Part shown: one piece after another, positions 35,086-44,055 of the stretch
Position numbering within the stretch: position 1 is the first letter of the stretch
Layout: every line of letters starts with the position of its first letter
From: Flavobacterium ranwuense
GTDB lineage: Bacteria > Bacteroidota > Bacteroidia > Flavobacteriales > Flavobacteriaceae
Direction: 5' to 3'
Assembly: GCF_004349315.1 (NCBI RefSeq)
Contig: NZ_SMLH01000001.1
Location: 62,001-126,000, forward strand
Length of the DNA stretch: 64,000 nucleotides
Notes under the pieces: model-generated
Told to the model about the DNA's origin: nothing
The model's database searches: none
Seen by the model: only the letters and a program-made list of their open reading frames with translations
Position numbers and translations under genes: made by a program

Positions 35086-35998
35086 TTATTTCATCAAGTT
35101 ACCGTTTTGATAAAATAACGAAACTTTAAAAAATCCTATTCTAATTAAAACTCCAATTTTTATAATTGATATTTTTTTCAATTGATTTTCAATGTTGTCA
35201 TTCAATTTAGGAAAGAAGTCAATTCCAGTCAATTTTTCGATATGATCAACTGACACTATAAAACTATATAAGGGTTTCTCACTTTCTGAATTGGGAACCA
35301 AAAAACCAATCATCTTCAAGTTCTCTGTGGAATCATCCAATAAAATTTTATAAAAAAACTTAGGAACAGAAACCTTCTCTTTCTCTATTATCATTAATGA
35401 AGGCTCTAAAACTCCGCCTGTAATTACATAAATCCCATCGTATTTCACGGCCCAATACCGTACATTTTGTTCTAATATATTCAAACTCTGTTATTAAAAT
35501 TATGTACTTGAGGAGAAACATTTGAAGTAAAAAAAGTTTCGTTATACGCATCTAAAGCAAACTCCATATCACCTGCCGGACAAAGATGCCCTTTATCATA
35601 CATGGTCTTTTTATAATTTCACCAATCAGCCGAACCCGTTTTTACTTTAGTATCCTCAATAAATAAAGGGCGCTTAAAATTATTATTTTTAATATACTTT
35701 TTCTTCAATTCATAAGCCACCCACTCAGACTGTTCGTGAACTTCATTATACGACAAAGTGTAATACTGGTGTTTCATAACTTGATTGGCTATTGTAGATG
35801 GTAAAAATCAAAAATTTTCGCTATTGTTGCTCCTTTATTCTCGATGCTATCAATATGACTTTTACTCTCCTTTAAGTTATATCCATTTTCCCCAGTGTAA
35901 GCAGCTGAATTAATCACTTCCAAATCCTTCTTACAGGAAGAAAAAAGGATTCCATTAAAAAGAATAAAGATTAAAGCGAATAGTTTTCTATTTTTCAT
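35086..35998 (-). pseudogene. Decayed DNA/RNA non-specific endonuclease (NUC1-type) gene
   Basis: Three pieces of one gene lie on the minus strand in three different frames. Piece 1 (35998-35789) encodes a lipoprotein signal (FSSCKKD) and ends out of frame. Piece 2 continues from about 35812 with LPSTIANQVMKHQYYTLSYN, passes an in-frame TGA at 35619-35621 where the family has Arg (SADW-stop-NYK), then YDKGHLCPAGDM with the catalytic His, then TSNVSPQ. It fails at about 35485, where one base is missing from a Trp codon. Piece 3 (35484-35086) supplies NILEQNVRYWAVKYDGIYV and the family ending VSVDHIEKLTGIDFFPKL. The order and fit to the secreted NucA-like family are clear. Two frameshifts plus a nonsense codon mean no product. 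Confidence 0.88.
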
Positions 35999-36151
35999 TT
36001 ATAACTATCTATAAAGATTGTTACTATTCTTCTAGTTTTTAAAGTTAAAATTAAGCAGTTTATATTAATTAAAAGTTACAGCAACTGCTATTTTCAAAAT
36101 TATCAGATTCTAAAATTTAAAAAAAATGCAATAAAGATATGTTACTCAAAC

Positions 36152-36191
36152 TAAAAACGCTCCAAAAATTCTTCTTGAATTTCTGGAGCGT
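36152..36191 (-). terminator. Terminator of the tail-specific protease gene
   Basis: On the minus strand CGCTCCAGAAATTC and AGAATTTTTGGAGCG form an interrupted stem followed by TTTTTAG, 47 bases after the protease stop codon. Confidence 0.85.
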
Positions 36192-36237
36192 AATAGACAT
36201 TAATGATTGTATGTTTTATGAATTAACAAATTCCTTA

Positions 36238-38415
36238 TTAAGATTTCGCCAATTTATCTTTTTTTATTTTAACTGGAATATCTTTTTTTGAAATTGATTT
36301 AGGTTGTAAATCGTCCAAAACATTAATTGCCTCTTCCACATAAATATCTTTTGATAAAGCTTCATGCCACATCTCTCTTTTTTCTTTTAACGAAACATCC
36401 TTACTCATCGTTTCTGTTTCATAAGGTAAAGAAGTAAATGTCAATGTGTTTTTATAGTTTACGATTGGCTTATATTTTTTAGCTTTTTCTTCAATTTCTA
36501 CTTGAGCAATTTTAAATTTATCAATGTTCAAACTATAAACGTTCTCTTCACTTCTACTATCAATCCATTTTGCATTCTCTTCAATTAATTGAAACTGTGG
36601 ATTTTTACTAATTCTGTTTTTACTGTTGGCAATTGCTAGATTAAAGTTGGCATTATTATTCCAAACACTATAATCAGCCTGATCAATTTTATCCCAAGGC
36701 ATTGCATTATCAATATCGCGTTCGCCCATTTTTAAATAAGCATATCTATCTGGCATAACAATATCGCTACGAACACCTTCTAATTGGGTAGATCCACCGT
36801 TAATTCTATAAAATTTTTGTGTAGTAGTTTTAATCGCTCCTAAATCCCCAACAGAACTACTCCTAACGAACTGATTTAAATCAATTACATTTTGAACCGT
36901 TCCTTTACCGTAGGTTTGCTTACTTCCAATGATGATTCCTCTTTTATAATCCTGAATTGCAGCAGCAAGTATCTCTGAAGCCGAGGCTGAGAAACTATTT
37001 ACCATAATTACTAAAGGACCATCCCATTCAATTTTTTTATCTCTGTCATAAAGAACCTCTTTTTTAATACCGGCTGATTTAATCTGAACGATTGGACCTT
37101 GTTCAATAAACAATCCTGCAATATCAACAACAGTCGACAAAGATCCACCTCCGTCATCACGAACATCAAGGATAATACCGTTTACACCTGCTTTTTTTAA
37201 TCGGTCAACTTCTAAAGCAATATCTTTTCCAGCATCTCTACCGTCTTTATTTTCAAAATCAATGTAGAATTTTGGCAAATAAATCACTCCGTATTTCAAT
37301 CCATTTTTATTTACAATACTGGACTTCGCATACGTTTCTTCTATTTCAACGATATCTCTGATAATAGAAATAATCTTAATTGTTCCATCCACTTTTTTAA
37401 CAGTAAGACGAACTTCTGAACCTTTAGGTCCCTTAATTTTCTTCACAACATCATCCAAACGCATTCCAACAACATCTACCGCTTCTCCATTACCTTGAGC
37501 CACTTTCATGATCAAATCTCCAGCTTCTAGCTGTTTTCCTCTCCAAGCGGGACCACCAGAAATAAGTTCAGAAATTTCAGTAAGATCGTTTTTCTTTTGT
37601 AGACGAGCTCCAATTCCTTCTAACTTACCGCTGATACTTACATCAAAGCGTTCTTTTTCTTCCGCTGCAAAATAATTTGTATGCGGGTCAAAACGTGCTG
37701 TTATAGAATTTACATATACTGAAAACCAGTCGTTTCTGTCTAAATCCTTGATAAAACCAAAATATTCGTCTAATGATTTTATAGAACTTTCTCTAGTTTC
37801 TTTTTCTAAAGTCTCAAAAGATTTAATTTCATAAGTAGCATCATTTTTCTTTTTGTCTTCTTCTAATTTTTGTTTGTCAACAAGAGATGAAAGAGTAGAT
37901 AATTTGATTTGCTTACGCCATTTATCACTAAGTTCAGACACATTTTTTGTATAAGGCGCTTTTTCATAATCAATATTGAAACTTTCATCAACTGAATAGT
38001 CAAAAGGGGTACTCAAAACATCTTTGTAAATCTTTTTGCTTTCTTCCATACGCTTAACTAAACGGTCATAGGTCAGATTGAAAAAAGTCAAATCCTTATT
38101 CAATAACTGATTGTCCAATTGCAATTCAAATTTTGAAAATTCATCAATATCAGATTGTAAAAAGAATCGCTTAGAGGGGTCTAAAGCCTCAATATAATCT
38201 TTATAAATTCCTTTAGAGAATGCATCATCAATTGTAGCTGGACTATAATGTCCTTTCTCTATAACAAACGTCAATAACTCTAAAAGCAATTTATCTTTTT
38301 CGGGATCGGTTGATTTTGTTGCATTCATTTTGAACGCAAACAATGTCACCGAAATGCATACAACTAGAAGTAGTATTTTATAGTTTCTTTTCATAAAGTT
38401 AATAATAGTATTCAT
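36238..38415 (-). CDS. Carboxy-terminal (tail-specific) processing protease, Prc/Tsp type
   Basis: This 725-residue periplasmic S41 serine protease has a signal anchor (NYKILLLVVCISVTLFAF), a long N-terminal domain (DPSKRFFLQSDIDEFSKFE), a PDZ domain (SGKLEGIGARLQKK, GDLIMKVAQGNGEAVDVVGM) and the S41 catalytic domain. The nucleophile is in VNSFSASASEIL and the general-base lysine in QTYGKGTVQ. The C-terminal Prc region follows. It trims or degrades envelope proteins, including peptidoglycan enzymes. ATG 38415 (MNTIINFMKRN) or 38394 (MKRNYK) fit a signal peptide; an in-frame extension to 38556 does not and was dropped. Confidence 0.93.
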   Translation of the reverse strand: MNTIINFMKRNYKILLLVVCISVTLFAFKMNATKSTDPEKDKLLLELLTFVIEKGHYSPATIDDAFSKGIYKDYIEALDPSKRFFLQSDIDEFSKFELQLDNQLLNKDLTFFNLTYDRLVKRMEESKKIYKDVLSTPFDYSVDESFNIDYEKAPYTKNVSELSDKWRKQIKLSTLSSLVDKQKLEEDKKKNDATYEIKSFETLEKETRESSIKSLDEYFGFIKDLDRNDWFSVYVNSITARFDPHTNYFAAEEKERFDVSISGKLEGIGARLQKKNDLTEISELISGGPAWRGKQLEAGDLIMKVAQGNGEAVDVVGMRLDDVVKKIKGPKGSEVRLTVKKVDGTIKIISIIRDIVEIEETYAKSSIVNKNGLKYGVIYLPKFYIDFENKDGRDAGKDIALEVDRLKKAGVNGIILDVRDDGGGSLSTVVDIAGLFIEQGPIVQIKSAGIKKEVLYDRDKKIEWDGPLVIMVNSFSASASEILAAAIQDYKRGIIIGSKQTYGKGTVQNVIDLNQFVRSSSVGDLGAIKTTTQKFYRINGGSTQLEGVRSDIVMPDRYAYLKMGERDIDNAMPWDKIDQADYSVWNNNANFNLAIANSKNRISKNPQFQLIEENAKWIDSRSEENVYSLNIDKFKIAQVEIEEKAKKYKPIVNYKNTLTFTSLPYETETMSKDVSLKEKREMWHEALSKDIYVEEAINVLDDLQPKSISKKDIPVKIKKDKLAKS

Positions 38416-38626
38416 GAATCTTTTAATCGAAGTTACGGTAAAAACTATGCCAACAGTGGCAGGGCCTCCATAAATTTTTGTTAAAGATATAAAAATGTTC
38501 TTTTCTTTTAAGTTAAATGAATCAACATAACATATTTTTATCTTTTGTTTACACATTCCATTCTGTGTTATTACATTTGTCCTGAAAATTCTCGATAATC
38601 AATCTCATTTTTGCAACTATAAAATA

Positions 38627-39406
38627 ATGAAACAAACCAGACCTTTAATTTTAATAACAAATGACGACGGTATTTCTGCACCCGGACTTAGAGCATTAAT
38701 TGCCGTTATGGCAGAAATAGGAGAGATTGTGGTGGTCGCTCCAGACAATCCTCAAAGTGCCATGGGCCATGCCATTACCATAAACAGCACCTTGTATTTG
38801 AATAAAATTTCTAAAGAAAATGATCCTTTTATAGAATACAGTTGTTCTGGAACACCGGTAGATTGTGTAAAACTTGCTGTCAATGAAATTCTGAAACGAA
38901 AACCGGATTTATGTGTTTCCGGGGTCAATCACGGATCAAATTCTTCCATAAATGTGATTTACTCCGGAACAATGAGTGCGGCTGTTGAAGCGGGGATAGA
39001 AGGAATTCCTGCCATTGGTTTCTCTTTATTGGATTATGATTGGAATGCCAATTTTGACAATATAAAATCTTTTATTCGAAAAATTTCGTTAGAAGTTTTA
39101 GAAAACGGACTGCCGGAAGGAGTTGTTTTGAATGTGAATTTTCCAAAATTAGAAGAAAAAGAGATTAAAGGAATCCGAATTTGTCGTCAAGCGAAAGCAC
39201 TTTGGGTAGAGAAATTTGACAAAAGAAAAACGCCTCAAGGAAGGGATTATTACTGGCTTGCCGGAGAATTTGTAAACCAAGACAATGGCGAAGACACTGA
39301 TGAATGGGCTTTACAAAATGGATACATATCCGTCGTTCCTGTTCAATTTGACTTGACGGCGCATCATGCTGTACAACAACTTAACACCTGGAAATGGAAT
39401 GAATAA
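38627..39406 (+). CDS. surE: 5'/3'-nucleotidase SurE
   Basis: This metal-dependent phosphatase acts on nucleoside monophosphates and is tied to stress survival. The 259-residue protein shows LILITNDDGISAPGLRAL (metal ligands Asp-Asp), VVVAPDNPQSAMGHAI, CSGTPVDCVKLAV, CVSGVNHGSNSSINVIYSGTMSAA and the terminal SVVPVQFDLTAH. It is divergent from the protease gene. Its last eight bases overlap the next small membrane protein gene, as part of a surE/small protein/lpxB string. Confidence 0.96.
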   Translation: MKQTRPLILITNDDGISAPGLRALIAVMAEIGEIVVVAPDNPQSAMGHAITINSTLYLNKISKENDPFIEYSCSGTPVDCVKLAVNEILKRKPDLCVSGVNHGSNSSINVIYSGTMSAAVEAGIEGIPAIGFSLLDYDWNANFDNIKSFIRKISLEVLENGLPEGVVLNVNFPKLEEKEIKGIRICRQAKALWVEKFDKRKTPQGRDYYWLAGEFVNQDNGEDTDEWALQNGYISVVPVQFDLTAHHAVQQLNTWKWNE

Positions 39407-39671
39407 AACAGACTTGTTTGTCGGATTTTTAATTGGATTCGCCACTACCCTTCTTGGGAGTTATATTTTTATAACTTTTTTTACTGAATTTAATTTCATT
39501 GCTGGAATTCAAATTATGAAATCACAAGGGAATTTGGGCAAAATTATAACGTTGGGTTCTATTCTTACACTAATCGCATTTGGTTTTTTACTAAAAATGA
39601 ACAAAGAAACAATGGCTCGCGGCGTGGTTTTAGCAGTAATAATAATGGCAATTATCACTCTGTTTATTTAA
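39399..39671 (+). CDS. Small conserved-looking membrane protein
   Basis: This 90-residue protein has three hydrophobic helices (about 5-27, 46-62 and 70-90: FVGFLIGFATTLLGSYIFI, ITLGSILTLIAFGFLL, VVLAVIIMAIITLFI). ATG 39399 overlaps the surE end by eight bases, which gives translational coupling; the longer frame from 39366 lies inside surE and was discarded. lpxB follows after 105 bases, with a -7 element between. I recognise no named family. The surE-linked position suggests an envelope role, but that is inference. Confidence 0.72.
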   Translation: MNKTDLFVGFLIGFATTLLGSYIFITFFTEFNFIAGIQIMKSQGNLGKIITLGSILTLIAFGFLLKMNKETMARGVVLAVIIMAIITLFI

Positions 39672-39686
39672 GAAACGGTAATAGTT

Positions 39687-39694
39687 TATCTTTG
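39687..39694 (+). promoter_or_regulatory. -7 element of the lpxB promoter
   Basis: TATCTTTG matches TAnnTTTG, 83 bases before the lpxB ATG. No good -33 was seen. Confidence 0.45.
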
Positions 39695-39776
39695 CAAATC
39701 GAAAAACAGATTATTAAAAATAAATATGATTTTATACGTTTGAAATCCAAATTTATAAACTCCTAATCTAGAAAGC

Positions 39777-40889
39777 ATGAAATATTATATTATAGCGGGT
39801 GAAGCTTCAGGCGATTTGCATGGTTCAAATTTAATGAAAGAACTGTATAAAAAAGATCCAAATGCTGACATCCGTTTTTGGGGTGGAGATTTGATGAAAA
39901 ATGTTGGCGGTACTTTAGTAAAACACTATCGGGAATTGGCATTTATGGGTTTCATCGAAGTGATTTTTAACTTAAAAACTATTTTGAATAACATCAAAAT
40001 ATGCAAAAAAGACATTCTTGAATTTCAACCCGATGTTCTTATTTTCATAGATTATCCCGGTTTTAATTTGCGCATAGCAAAATGGGGCAAAGCGTTAGGC
40101 ATGAGAACACACTATTATATTTCCCCTCAAATCTGGGCTTGGAAAGAAAGCCGAATTACCGATATAAAACACGACATTGATAAAATGTATGTGATTTTAC
40201 CTTTCGAAAAACAATTCTACGAGGACAAACATCATTTGCCTGTCGAGTTTGTGGGGCATCCGCTGATTGACGCTATTCACAACCAACCCGCAGTTGATCC
40301 AATCCTTTTTAGAAAAGAAAATCAATTAGACGAAAAACCAATTATCGCTATTTTACCGGGCAGCAGAAAACAGGAAATCACTAAAATGCTATCTGTAATG
40401 TTGAGCGTAGTAAATGATTTTCCTGACTATCAATTTGTAATCGCTGGTGCTCCAAGTCAGGAGTTCTCTTTTTATCAAGATTTTATTTCTCATGAAAATA
40501 TAAAATTCATCTCCAATAAAACATACGATTTATTGCGAAATTCAACAGCCGCATTAGTCACTTCAGGAACCGCAACTCTGGAGACGGCACTTTTTAAAGT
40601 TCCGGAAGTGGTCTGTTACAAAGGCAGCTGGGCTTCCTACCAAATTGCGAAACGAATCATTACACTTAAATACATCTCATTGGTAAACTTGATAATGGAT
40701 GAAGAAGTGGTCACTGAATTAATTCAAGAGAAATGTACTACAAAACGTATTCGGGAAGAACTGAAAAAAATCCTGGAATCCAATCATCGCAATACGCTTT
40801 TGGAAAAATATGCGTTATTAGAAGACAAATTAGGTGGCATTGGTGCTAGTGAAAAAACTGCTAAATTCATTGTTTCTGATTTACAATAG
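39777..40889 (+). CDS. lpxB: Lipid-A-disaccharide synthase
   Basis: This GT19 glycosyltransferase joins UDP-diacylglucosamine and lipid X on the cytoplasmic face of the inner membrane. The 370-residue protein shows YIIAGEASGDLHGSNLM, the FMGFIEV motif, IDYPGFNLRIAKW, YISPQIWAWKESR, FVGHPLID, ILPGSRKQEI and TSGTATLETALFKVPEVVCYK. All are hallmark LpxB blocks. It implies a normal lipid A pathway and an LPS-bearing outer membrane. It is followed after 47 bases by the C40 peptidase gene. Confidence 0.97.
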   Translation: MKYYIIAGEASGDLHGSNLMKELYKKDPNADIRFWGGDLMKNVGGTLVKHYRELAFMGFIEVIFNLKTILNNIKICKKDILEFQPDVLIFIDYPGFNLRIAKWGKALGMRTHYYISPQIWAWKESRITDIKHDIDKMYVILPFEKQFYEDKHHLPVEFVGHPLIDAIHNQPAVDPILFRKENQLDEKPIIAILPGSRKQEITKMLSVMLSVVNDFPDYQFVIAGAPSQEFSFYQDFISHENIKFISNKTYDLLRNSTAALVTSGTATLETALFKVPEVVCYKGSWASYQIAKRIITLKYISLVNLIMDEEVVTELIQEKCTTKRIREELKKILESNHRNTLLEKYALLEDKLGGIGASEKTAKFIVSDLQ

Positions 40890-40936
40890 CTTACAGCTAA
40901 TCTGTAGCTATTTACATTTATCAAAAATATATTCTT

Positions 40937-41458
40937 TTGAAACATTTCGCATTCCTATTATTGATTCTTGTTTTTTTTACGGCTTGTAAATCGACTTCTC
41001 CCATAGTCACTTCTAAAAAAAACAACACAAAAAAAGAGAAACTAACGAAATCCGAAAAAAGAAAAACAAATCATCTGGCTGAAGAACTAATTGATGCAGC
41101 GGCTGAAAATCTTGGAGTAAAATATAAATACGGAGGCACAACAAAAGCAGGTTTTGACTGTTCTGGTTTAATGTTTACGATTTTTGATTCTAACAACATA
41201 ACCCTTCCACGTAACTCTTATCAACAGTCAAAAATAGGTGTTGTTATAAATCCCGAACGTGAACAAGCACAAAAAGGGGACTTAATATTTTTTAAAACCA
41301 ACAAAAACTCACAAATAAATCATGTTGGAATCGTCATTGAAGCCAATGATGATGAGATAAAATTCATCCATTCTTCTACTTCAAAAGGAGTAATTATTTC
41401 CTCTACAAAAGAACCGTACTATAAAAAAACCTTTGTACAATTGAATAGAGTGTTATAG
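40937..41458 (+). CDS. C40 (NlpC/P60) peptidase lipoprotein
   Basis: This 173-residue predicted lipoprotein (lipobox FTAC, acylated Cys17) has an NlpC/P60 domain: nucleophile Cys75 in AGFDCSGLMF, then KGDLIFFK and the catalytic His129 in INHVGIVIE, with His145 in KFIHSS as the possible third residue. Such enzymes cut peptide stems of peptidoglycan. Translation starts at TTG 40937, the only start that gives the signal peptide MKHFAFLLLILVFF. A Lys-rich linker (residues 27-44) separates the anchor from the domain. Confidence 0.9.
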   Translation: MKHFAFLLLILVFFTACKSTSPIVTSKKNNTKKEKLTKSEKRKTNHLAEELIDAAAENLGVKYKYGGTTKAGFDCSGLMFTIFDSNNITLPRNSYQQSKIGVVINPEREQAQKGDLIFFKTNKNSQINHVGIVIEANDDEIKFIHSSTSKGVIISSTKEPYYKKTFVQLNRVL

Positions 41459-41507
41459 ACATCCAAAAAACGCTTTGTTTCTTACTAAAAATGTGTACTT
41501 TAGACTT

Positions 41508-43547
41508 ATGAAAGTACTCCAATTTCCTTTAGCGAGAATAACAATTGGATTTATTTCAGGAATTCTTTTTACCAATTACTTTCATCTACCACTATCATTA
41601 CTCTTTATTTTACTTTTCATATCCATCAGTATTTTTGGAGCATTGTATTTTTTATTCAGAAATAAAAGCAAGAATGTTTTCTATTTTGGCTTGACAACTT
41701 ATCTCCTGTCTTTTCTTATTGGAATTTCGACCCAAGTAATTCACACTGATTATTTTCAAAAAAGCAATTACATTAACAACACGACTGTTTTTGAACAACC
41801 ACATTCCATTTCCATAATCATTCGCGAAAAACTAAAAAGCTCACCATTTAGCGACCGTTACATTGCCATTATAAACCGTGTTAATGAGAAAAAACAAACG
41901 GGAAGAATCATCTTGAACATTCAAAAGGACAGCTTGCATCATGAATTCGAGATTGGGACACCTTTACTTATTGAGGGAGTTTTATCTAAAAACAGACCTC
42001 CTAATAATCCAAACCAATTTGATTACAGCAAATACCTCAAAAACAAACAAATCTATGCCCAACTGTATGCTGATGTTGATGAAATCAAAATTGGTTCTGA
42101 AATAGAGAAAAACATCTGGTATTATTCCTCTAAATTAAGAACAAGAATTATTCATAATTTAGAAAAAAACAACTTTAATAAAACCGAATTAAATGTCGCC
42201 ATAGCTTTAATAATGGGGCAACAGCAGGATATTTCACCTGAAATTATTCGGGATTATCAATATGCTGGAGCAGTGCATATATTATCGGTATCAGGACTAC
42301 ATATTGGTTTCATTTTACTTTTTGTCACCTTCATCCTAAAACCAATTCCTAACACAAAACGTGGCTCATTCCTAAAATTACTTATCATTCTTACCTCTTT
42401 ATTCACTTTCGGAATCATAGCCGGTTTAGCACCTTCGGTAGTGCGTTCCGTAACTATGTTTTCGTTTGTTGCCATTGGAAATCATTTACGAAGAAGTGTC
42501 AATATTTATCACACTTTATTGGTTTCTATTTTACTGATTCTGCTTTTTGAACCTTCCTTTTTATTTGATGTTGGTTTCCAATTAAGCTATTTAGCTTTAT
42601 TTTTCATTATTTGGTTACAACCGCTTTTAGCCTCAATTTGGTTACCGAAAAACAAGGTTTCAAAATATATTTGGGACATTCTTACCGTTTCGTTTGCCGC
42701 ACAAATTGGCACTTTACCCTTGAGCATTTATTATTTCCATCAGTTTCCGGGCTTATTTTTTGTGACCAATTTAATTATCATTCCATTTCTGAGCATCATT
42801 ATGATTTTAGGAGTTTTCGTCATGCTTTTAGCCGCATTTAACAGCATTCCTGTCTTCCTTTCACAACTACTAGAATGGAGCATCTATTACTTGAATAAAA
42901 TCATTAATGCGATTGCGTCTTTGGAACAATTTATAATACAAGATATTCCATTGCATTTTTATCTGTTACTCAGTAGTTATTTGGTAGTTATAACTGCAAT
43001 TATTTGGCTCAAGAAACCAAGTTTTAACAAATTAGTAATGACATTGGTTTCCATTATCATTGTACAAATTTCGTGTTTGGGTATTCAGAGGAACATTCAA
43101 AACGAACAAGAATGGATTGTTTTCAACATCAAAAGAAACACATTGCTTGCAGAGCGAAACGGGGAAAACATAACGGTCTATGCGAATGATAGTATTTTGA
43201 AAACCGTTCAAAAAAACAACGCTCTAAAGTCGTATCGAATTGGGAATCTAAGTAGTCTTAGAGAGAAAAAAGAGCTACAAAATATTTTTTATTTTAATGG
43301 AAAGAAGATTTTCATTTTAGACAGTTCCGGTGTTTTTCCAAGAAATATAAATCCGGATGTCATTATACTGACTCATTCTCCCAAAATAAATTTTGATCGC
43401 TTGTTACAGACAATGAAACCAAAGATGGTCGTAGCGGATGGGTCTAATTACAAAACGATTCAAAAACAATGGAAAGTGACTTGTATGAAACAAAAAATCC
43501 CTTTTCACGCTACGAGTGAAAAGGGATATTATAAATTGAGCTACTAA
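41508..43547 (+). CDS. comEC: ComEC/Rec2 family competence protein
   Basis: This 679-residue polytopic membrane protein forms or resembles the DNA uptake channel. It has an N-terminal helix group and DUF4131 (IIREKLKSSPFSDRYIA), then the Competence domain with LIMGQQQDISPEIIRDYQYAGAVHILSVSGLHIGFI and LAPSVVRSVTMFSFVAIGNHL. The C-terminal metallo-beta-lactamase-like region is short and degenerate (DVIILTHSPKINFDRLL, no HxHxDH), as in other compact Bacteroidota versions. ATG 41508 was preferred to an upstream in-frame start at 41475. The stop codon touches the stop codon of the opposing gene, and the last 50 bases contain that operon's terminator. Confidence 0.9.
   Translation: MKVLQFPLARITIGFISGILFTNYFHLPLSLLFILLFISISIFGALYFLFRNKSKNVFYFGLTTYLLSFLIGISTQVIHTDYFQKSNYINNTTVFEQPHSISIIIREKLKSSPFSDRYIAIINRVNEKKQTGRIILNIQKDSLHHEFEIGTPLLIEGVLSKNRPPNNPNQFDYSKYLKNKQIYAQLYADVDEIKIGSEIEKNIWYYSSKLRTRIIHNLEKNNFNKTELNVAIALIMGQQQDISPEIIRDYQYAGAVHILSVSGLHIGFILLFVTFILKPIPNTKRGSFLKLLIILTSLFTFGIIAGLAPSVVRSVTMFSFVAIGNHLRRSVNIYHTLLVSILLILLFEPSFLFDVGFQLSYLALFFIIWLQPLLASIWLPKNKVSKYIWDILTVSFAAQIGTLPLSIYYFHQFPGLFFVTNLIIIPFLSIIMILGVFVMLLAAFNSIPVFLSQLLEWSIYYLNKIINAIASLEQFIIQDIPLHFYLLLSSYLVVITAIIWLKKPSFNKLVMTLVSIIIVQISCLGIQRNIQNEQEWIVFNIKRNTLLAERNGENITVYANDSILKTVQKNNALKSYRIGNLSSLREKKELQNIFYFNGKKIFILDSSGVFPRNINPDVIILTHSPKINFDRLLQTMKPKMVVADGSNYKTIQKQWKVTCMKQKIPFHATSEKGYYKLSY
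43492..43526 (-). terminator. Terminator of the peptide-use operon, inside comEC
   Basis: On the minus strand TCCCTTTTCAC (43526-43516) pairs perfectly with GTGAAAAGGGA (43508-43498) around a 7-base loop and is followed by TTTTTTG. On the plus strand the same bases are comEC codons (PFHATSEKG) and no T-run follows. Confidence 0.85.
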
Positions 43548-44009
43548 TTATTTCTTATGCAGAAATCCATTTGCAACAGCTAACCATGCAGATGGCCCAC
43601 CAGCAACGTAACCTGTACTTCCTAAACCTTCAAAATTTACTTTGCCATCTACACTTGTGACATTAGCAAAATGGATTGTCGGAAATCCTTGAATTGCAAA
43701 AACTTGCTGCAATTCGTCATTTTGTTTTTTAATCTCAGGAGTCTGAGGTGTTCTTCTAGGATAATCTAATTCCACTAAAACCACATTTTCTTTAGCCCAA
43801 GCAGCAAATTCAGCTGTTTTCAAAACCTCTTTTTGTAACCTGATACACCAACCGCACCAGTCGCTTCCCGTAAAAAACAACAACATTGGTTTTTTAGTTT
43901 TATTAGAAACTTCCATAGCCTTAATGACGTTGGTTTCCCAAACTAATTCTTGTGCTTCAGCGGCAAATGAACCCGCAAACAATACTAAAGCAACTATTAA
44001 TTTCTTCAT
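43548..44009 (-). CDS. Secreted thioredoxin-like protein (CGWC)
   Basis: This 153-residue protein has a signal peptide (MKKLIVALVLFAGSFAAEAQ) and a thioredoxin fold with active site CGWC at 52-55 (FTGSDWCGWCIRLQ) and the cis-Pro loop GFPTIHF. The DWCGWC context is typical of DUF255/thioredoxin_7-like periplasmic proteins rather than classic thioredoxin. It is the last gene of an operon with two peptide transporters and a dipeptidyl peptidase. A role in keeping these or other envelope proteins reduced is possible, not shown. It ends back-to-back with comEC with no intergenic base. Confidence 0.9.
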   Translation of the reverse strand: MKKLIVALVLFAGSFAAEAQELVWETNVIKAMEVSNKTKKPMLLFFTGSDWCGWCIRLQKEVLKTAEFAAWAKENVVLVELDYPRRTPQTPEIKKQNDELQQVFAIQGFPTIHFANVTSVDGKVNFEGLGSTGYVAGGPSAWLAVANGFLHKK

Positions 44010-44055
44010 GTTTATAATTTTTAATTATTGAATAATCAAAAATGATGCCTGAAAA

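Noticed and set aside
35360..35551. A separate 63-codon minus-strand frame
   Set aside because: It is a shadow frame across the nuclease pseudogene, whose true pieces lie in the other frames.
38416..38556. 47-residue extension of the tail-specific protease
   Set aside because: It places the signal peptide internally; ATG 38415 or 38394 gives a normal one.
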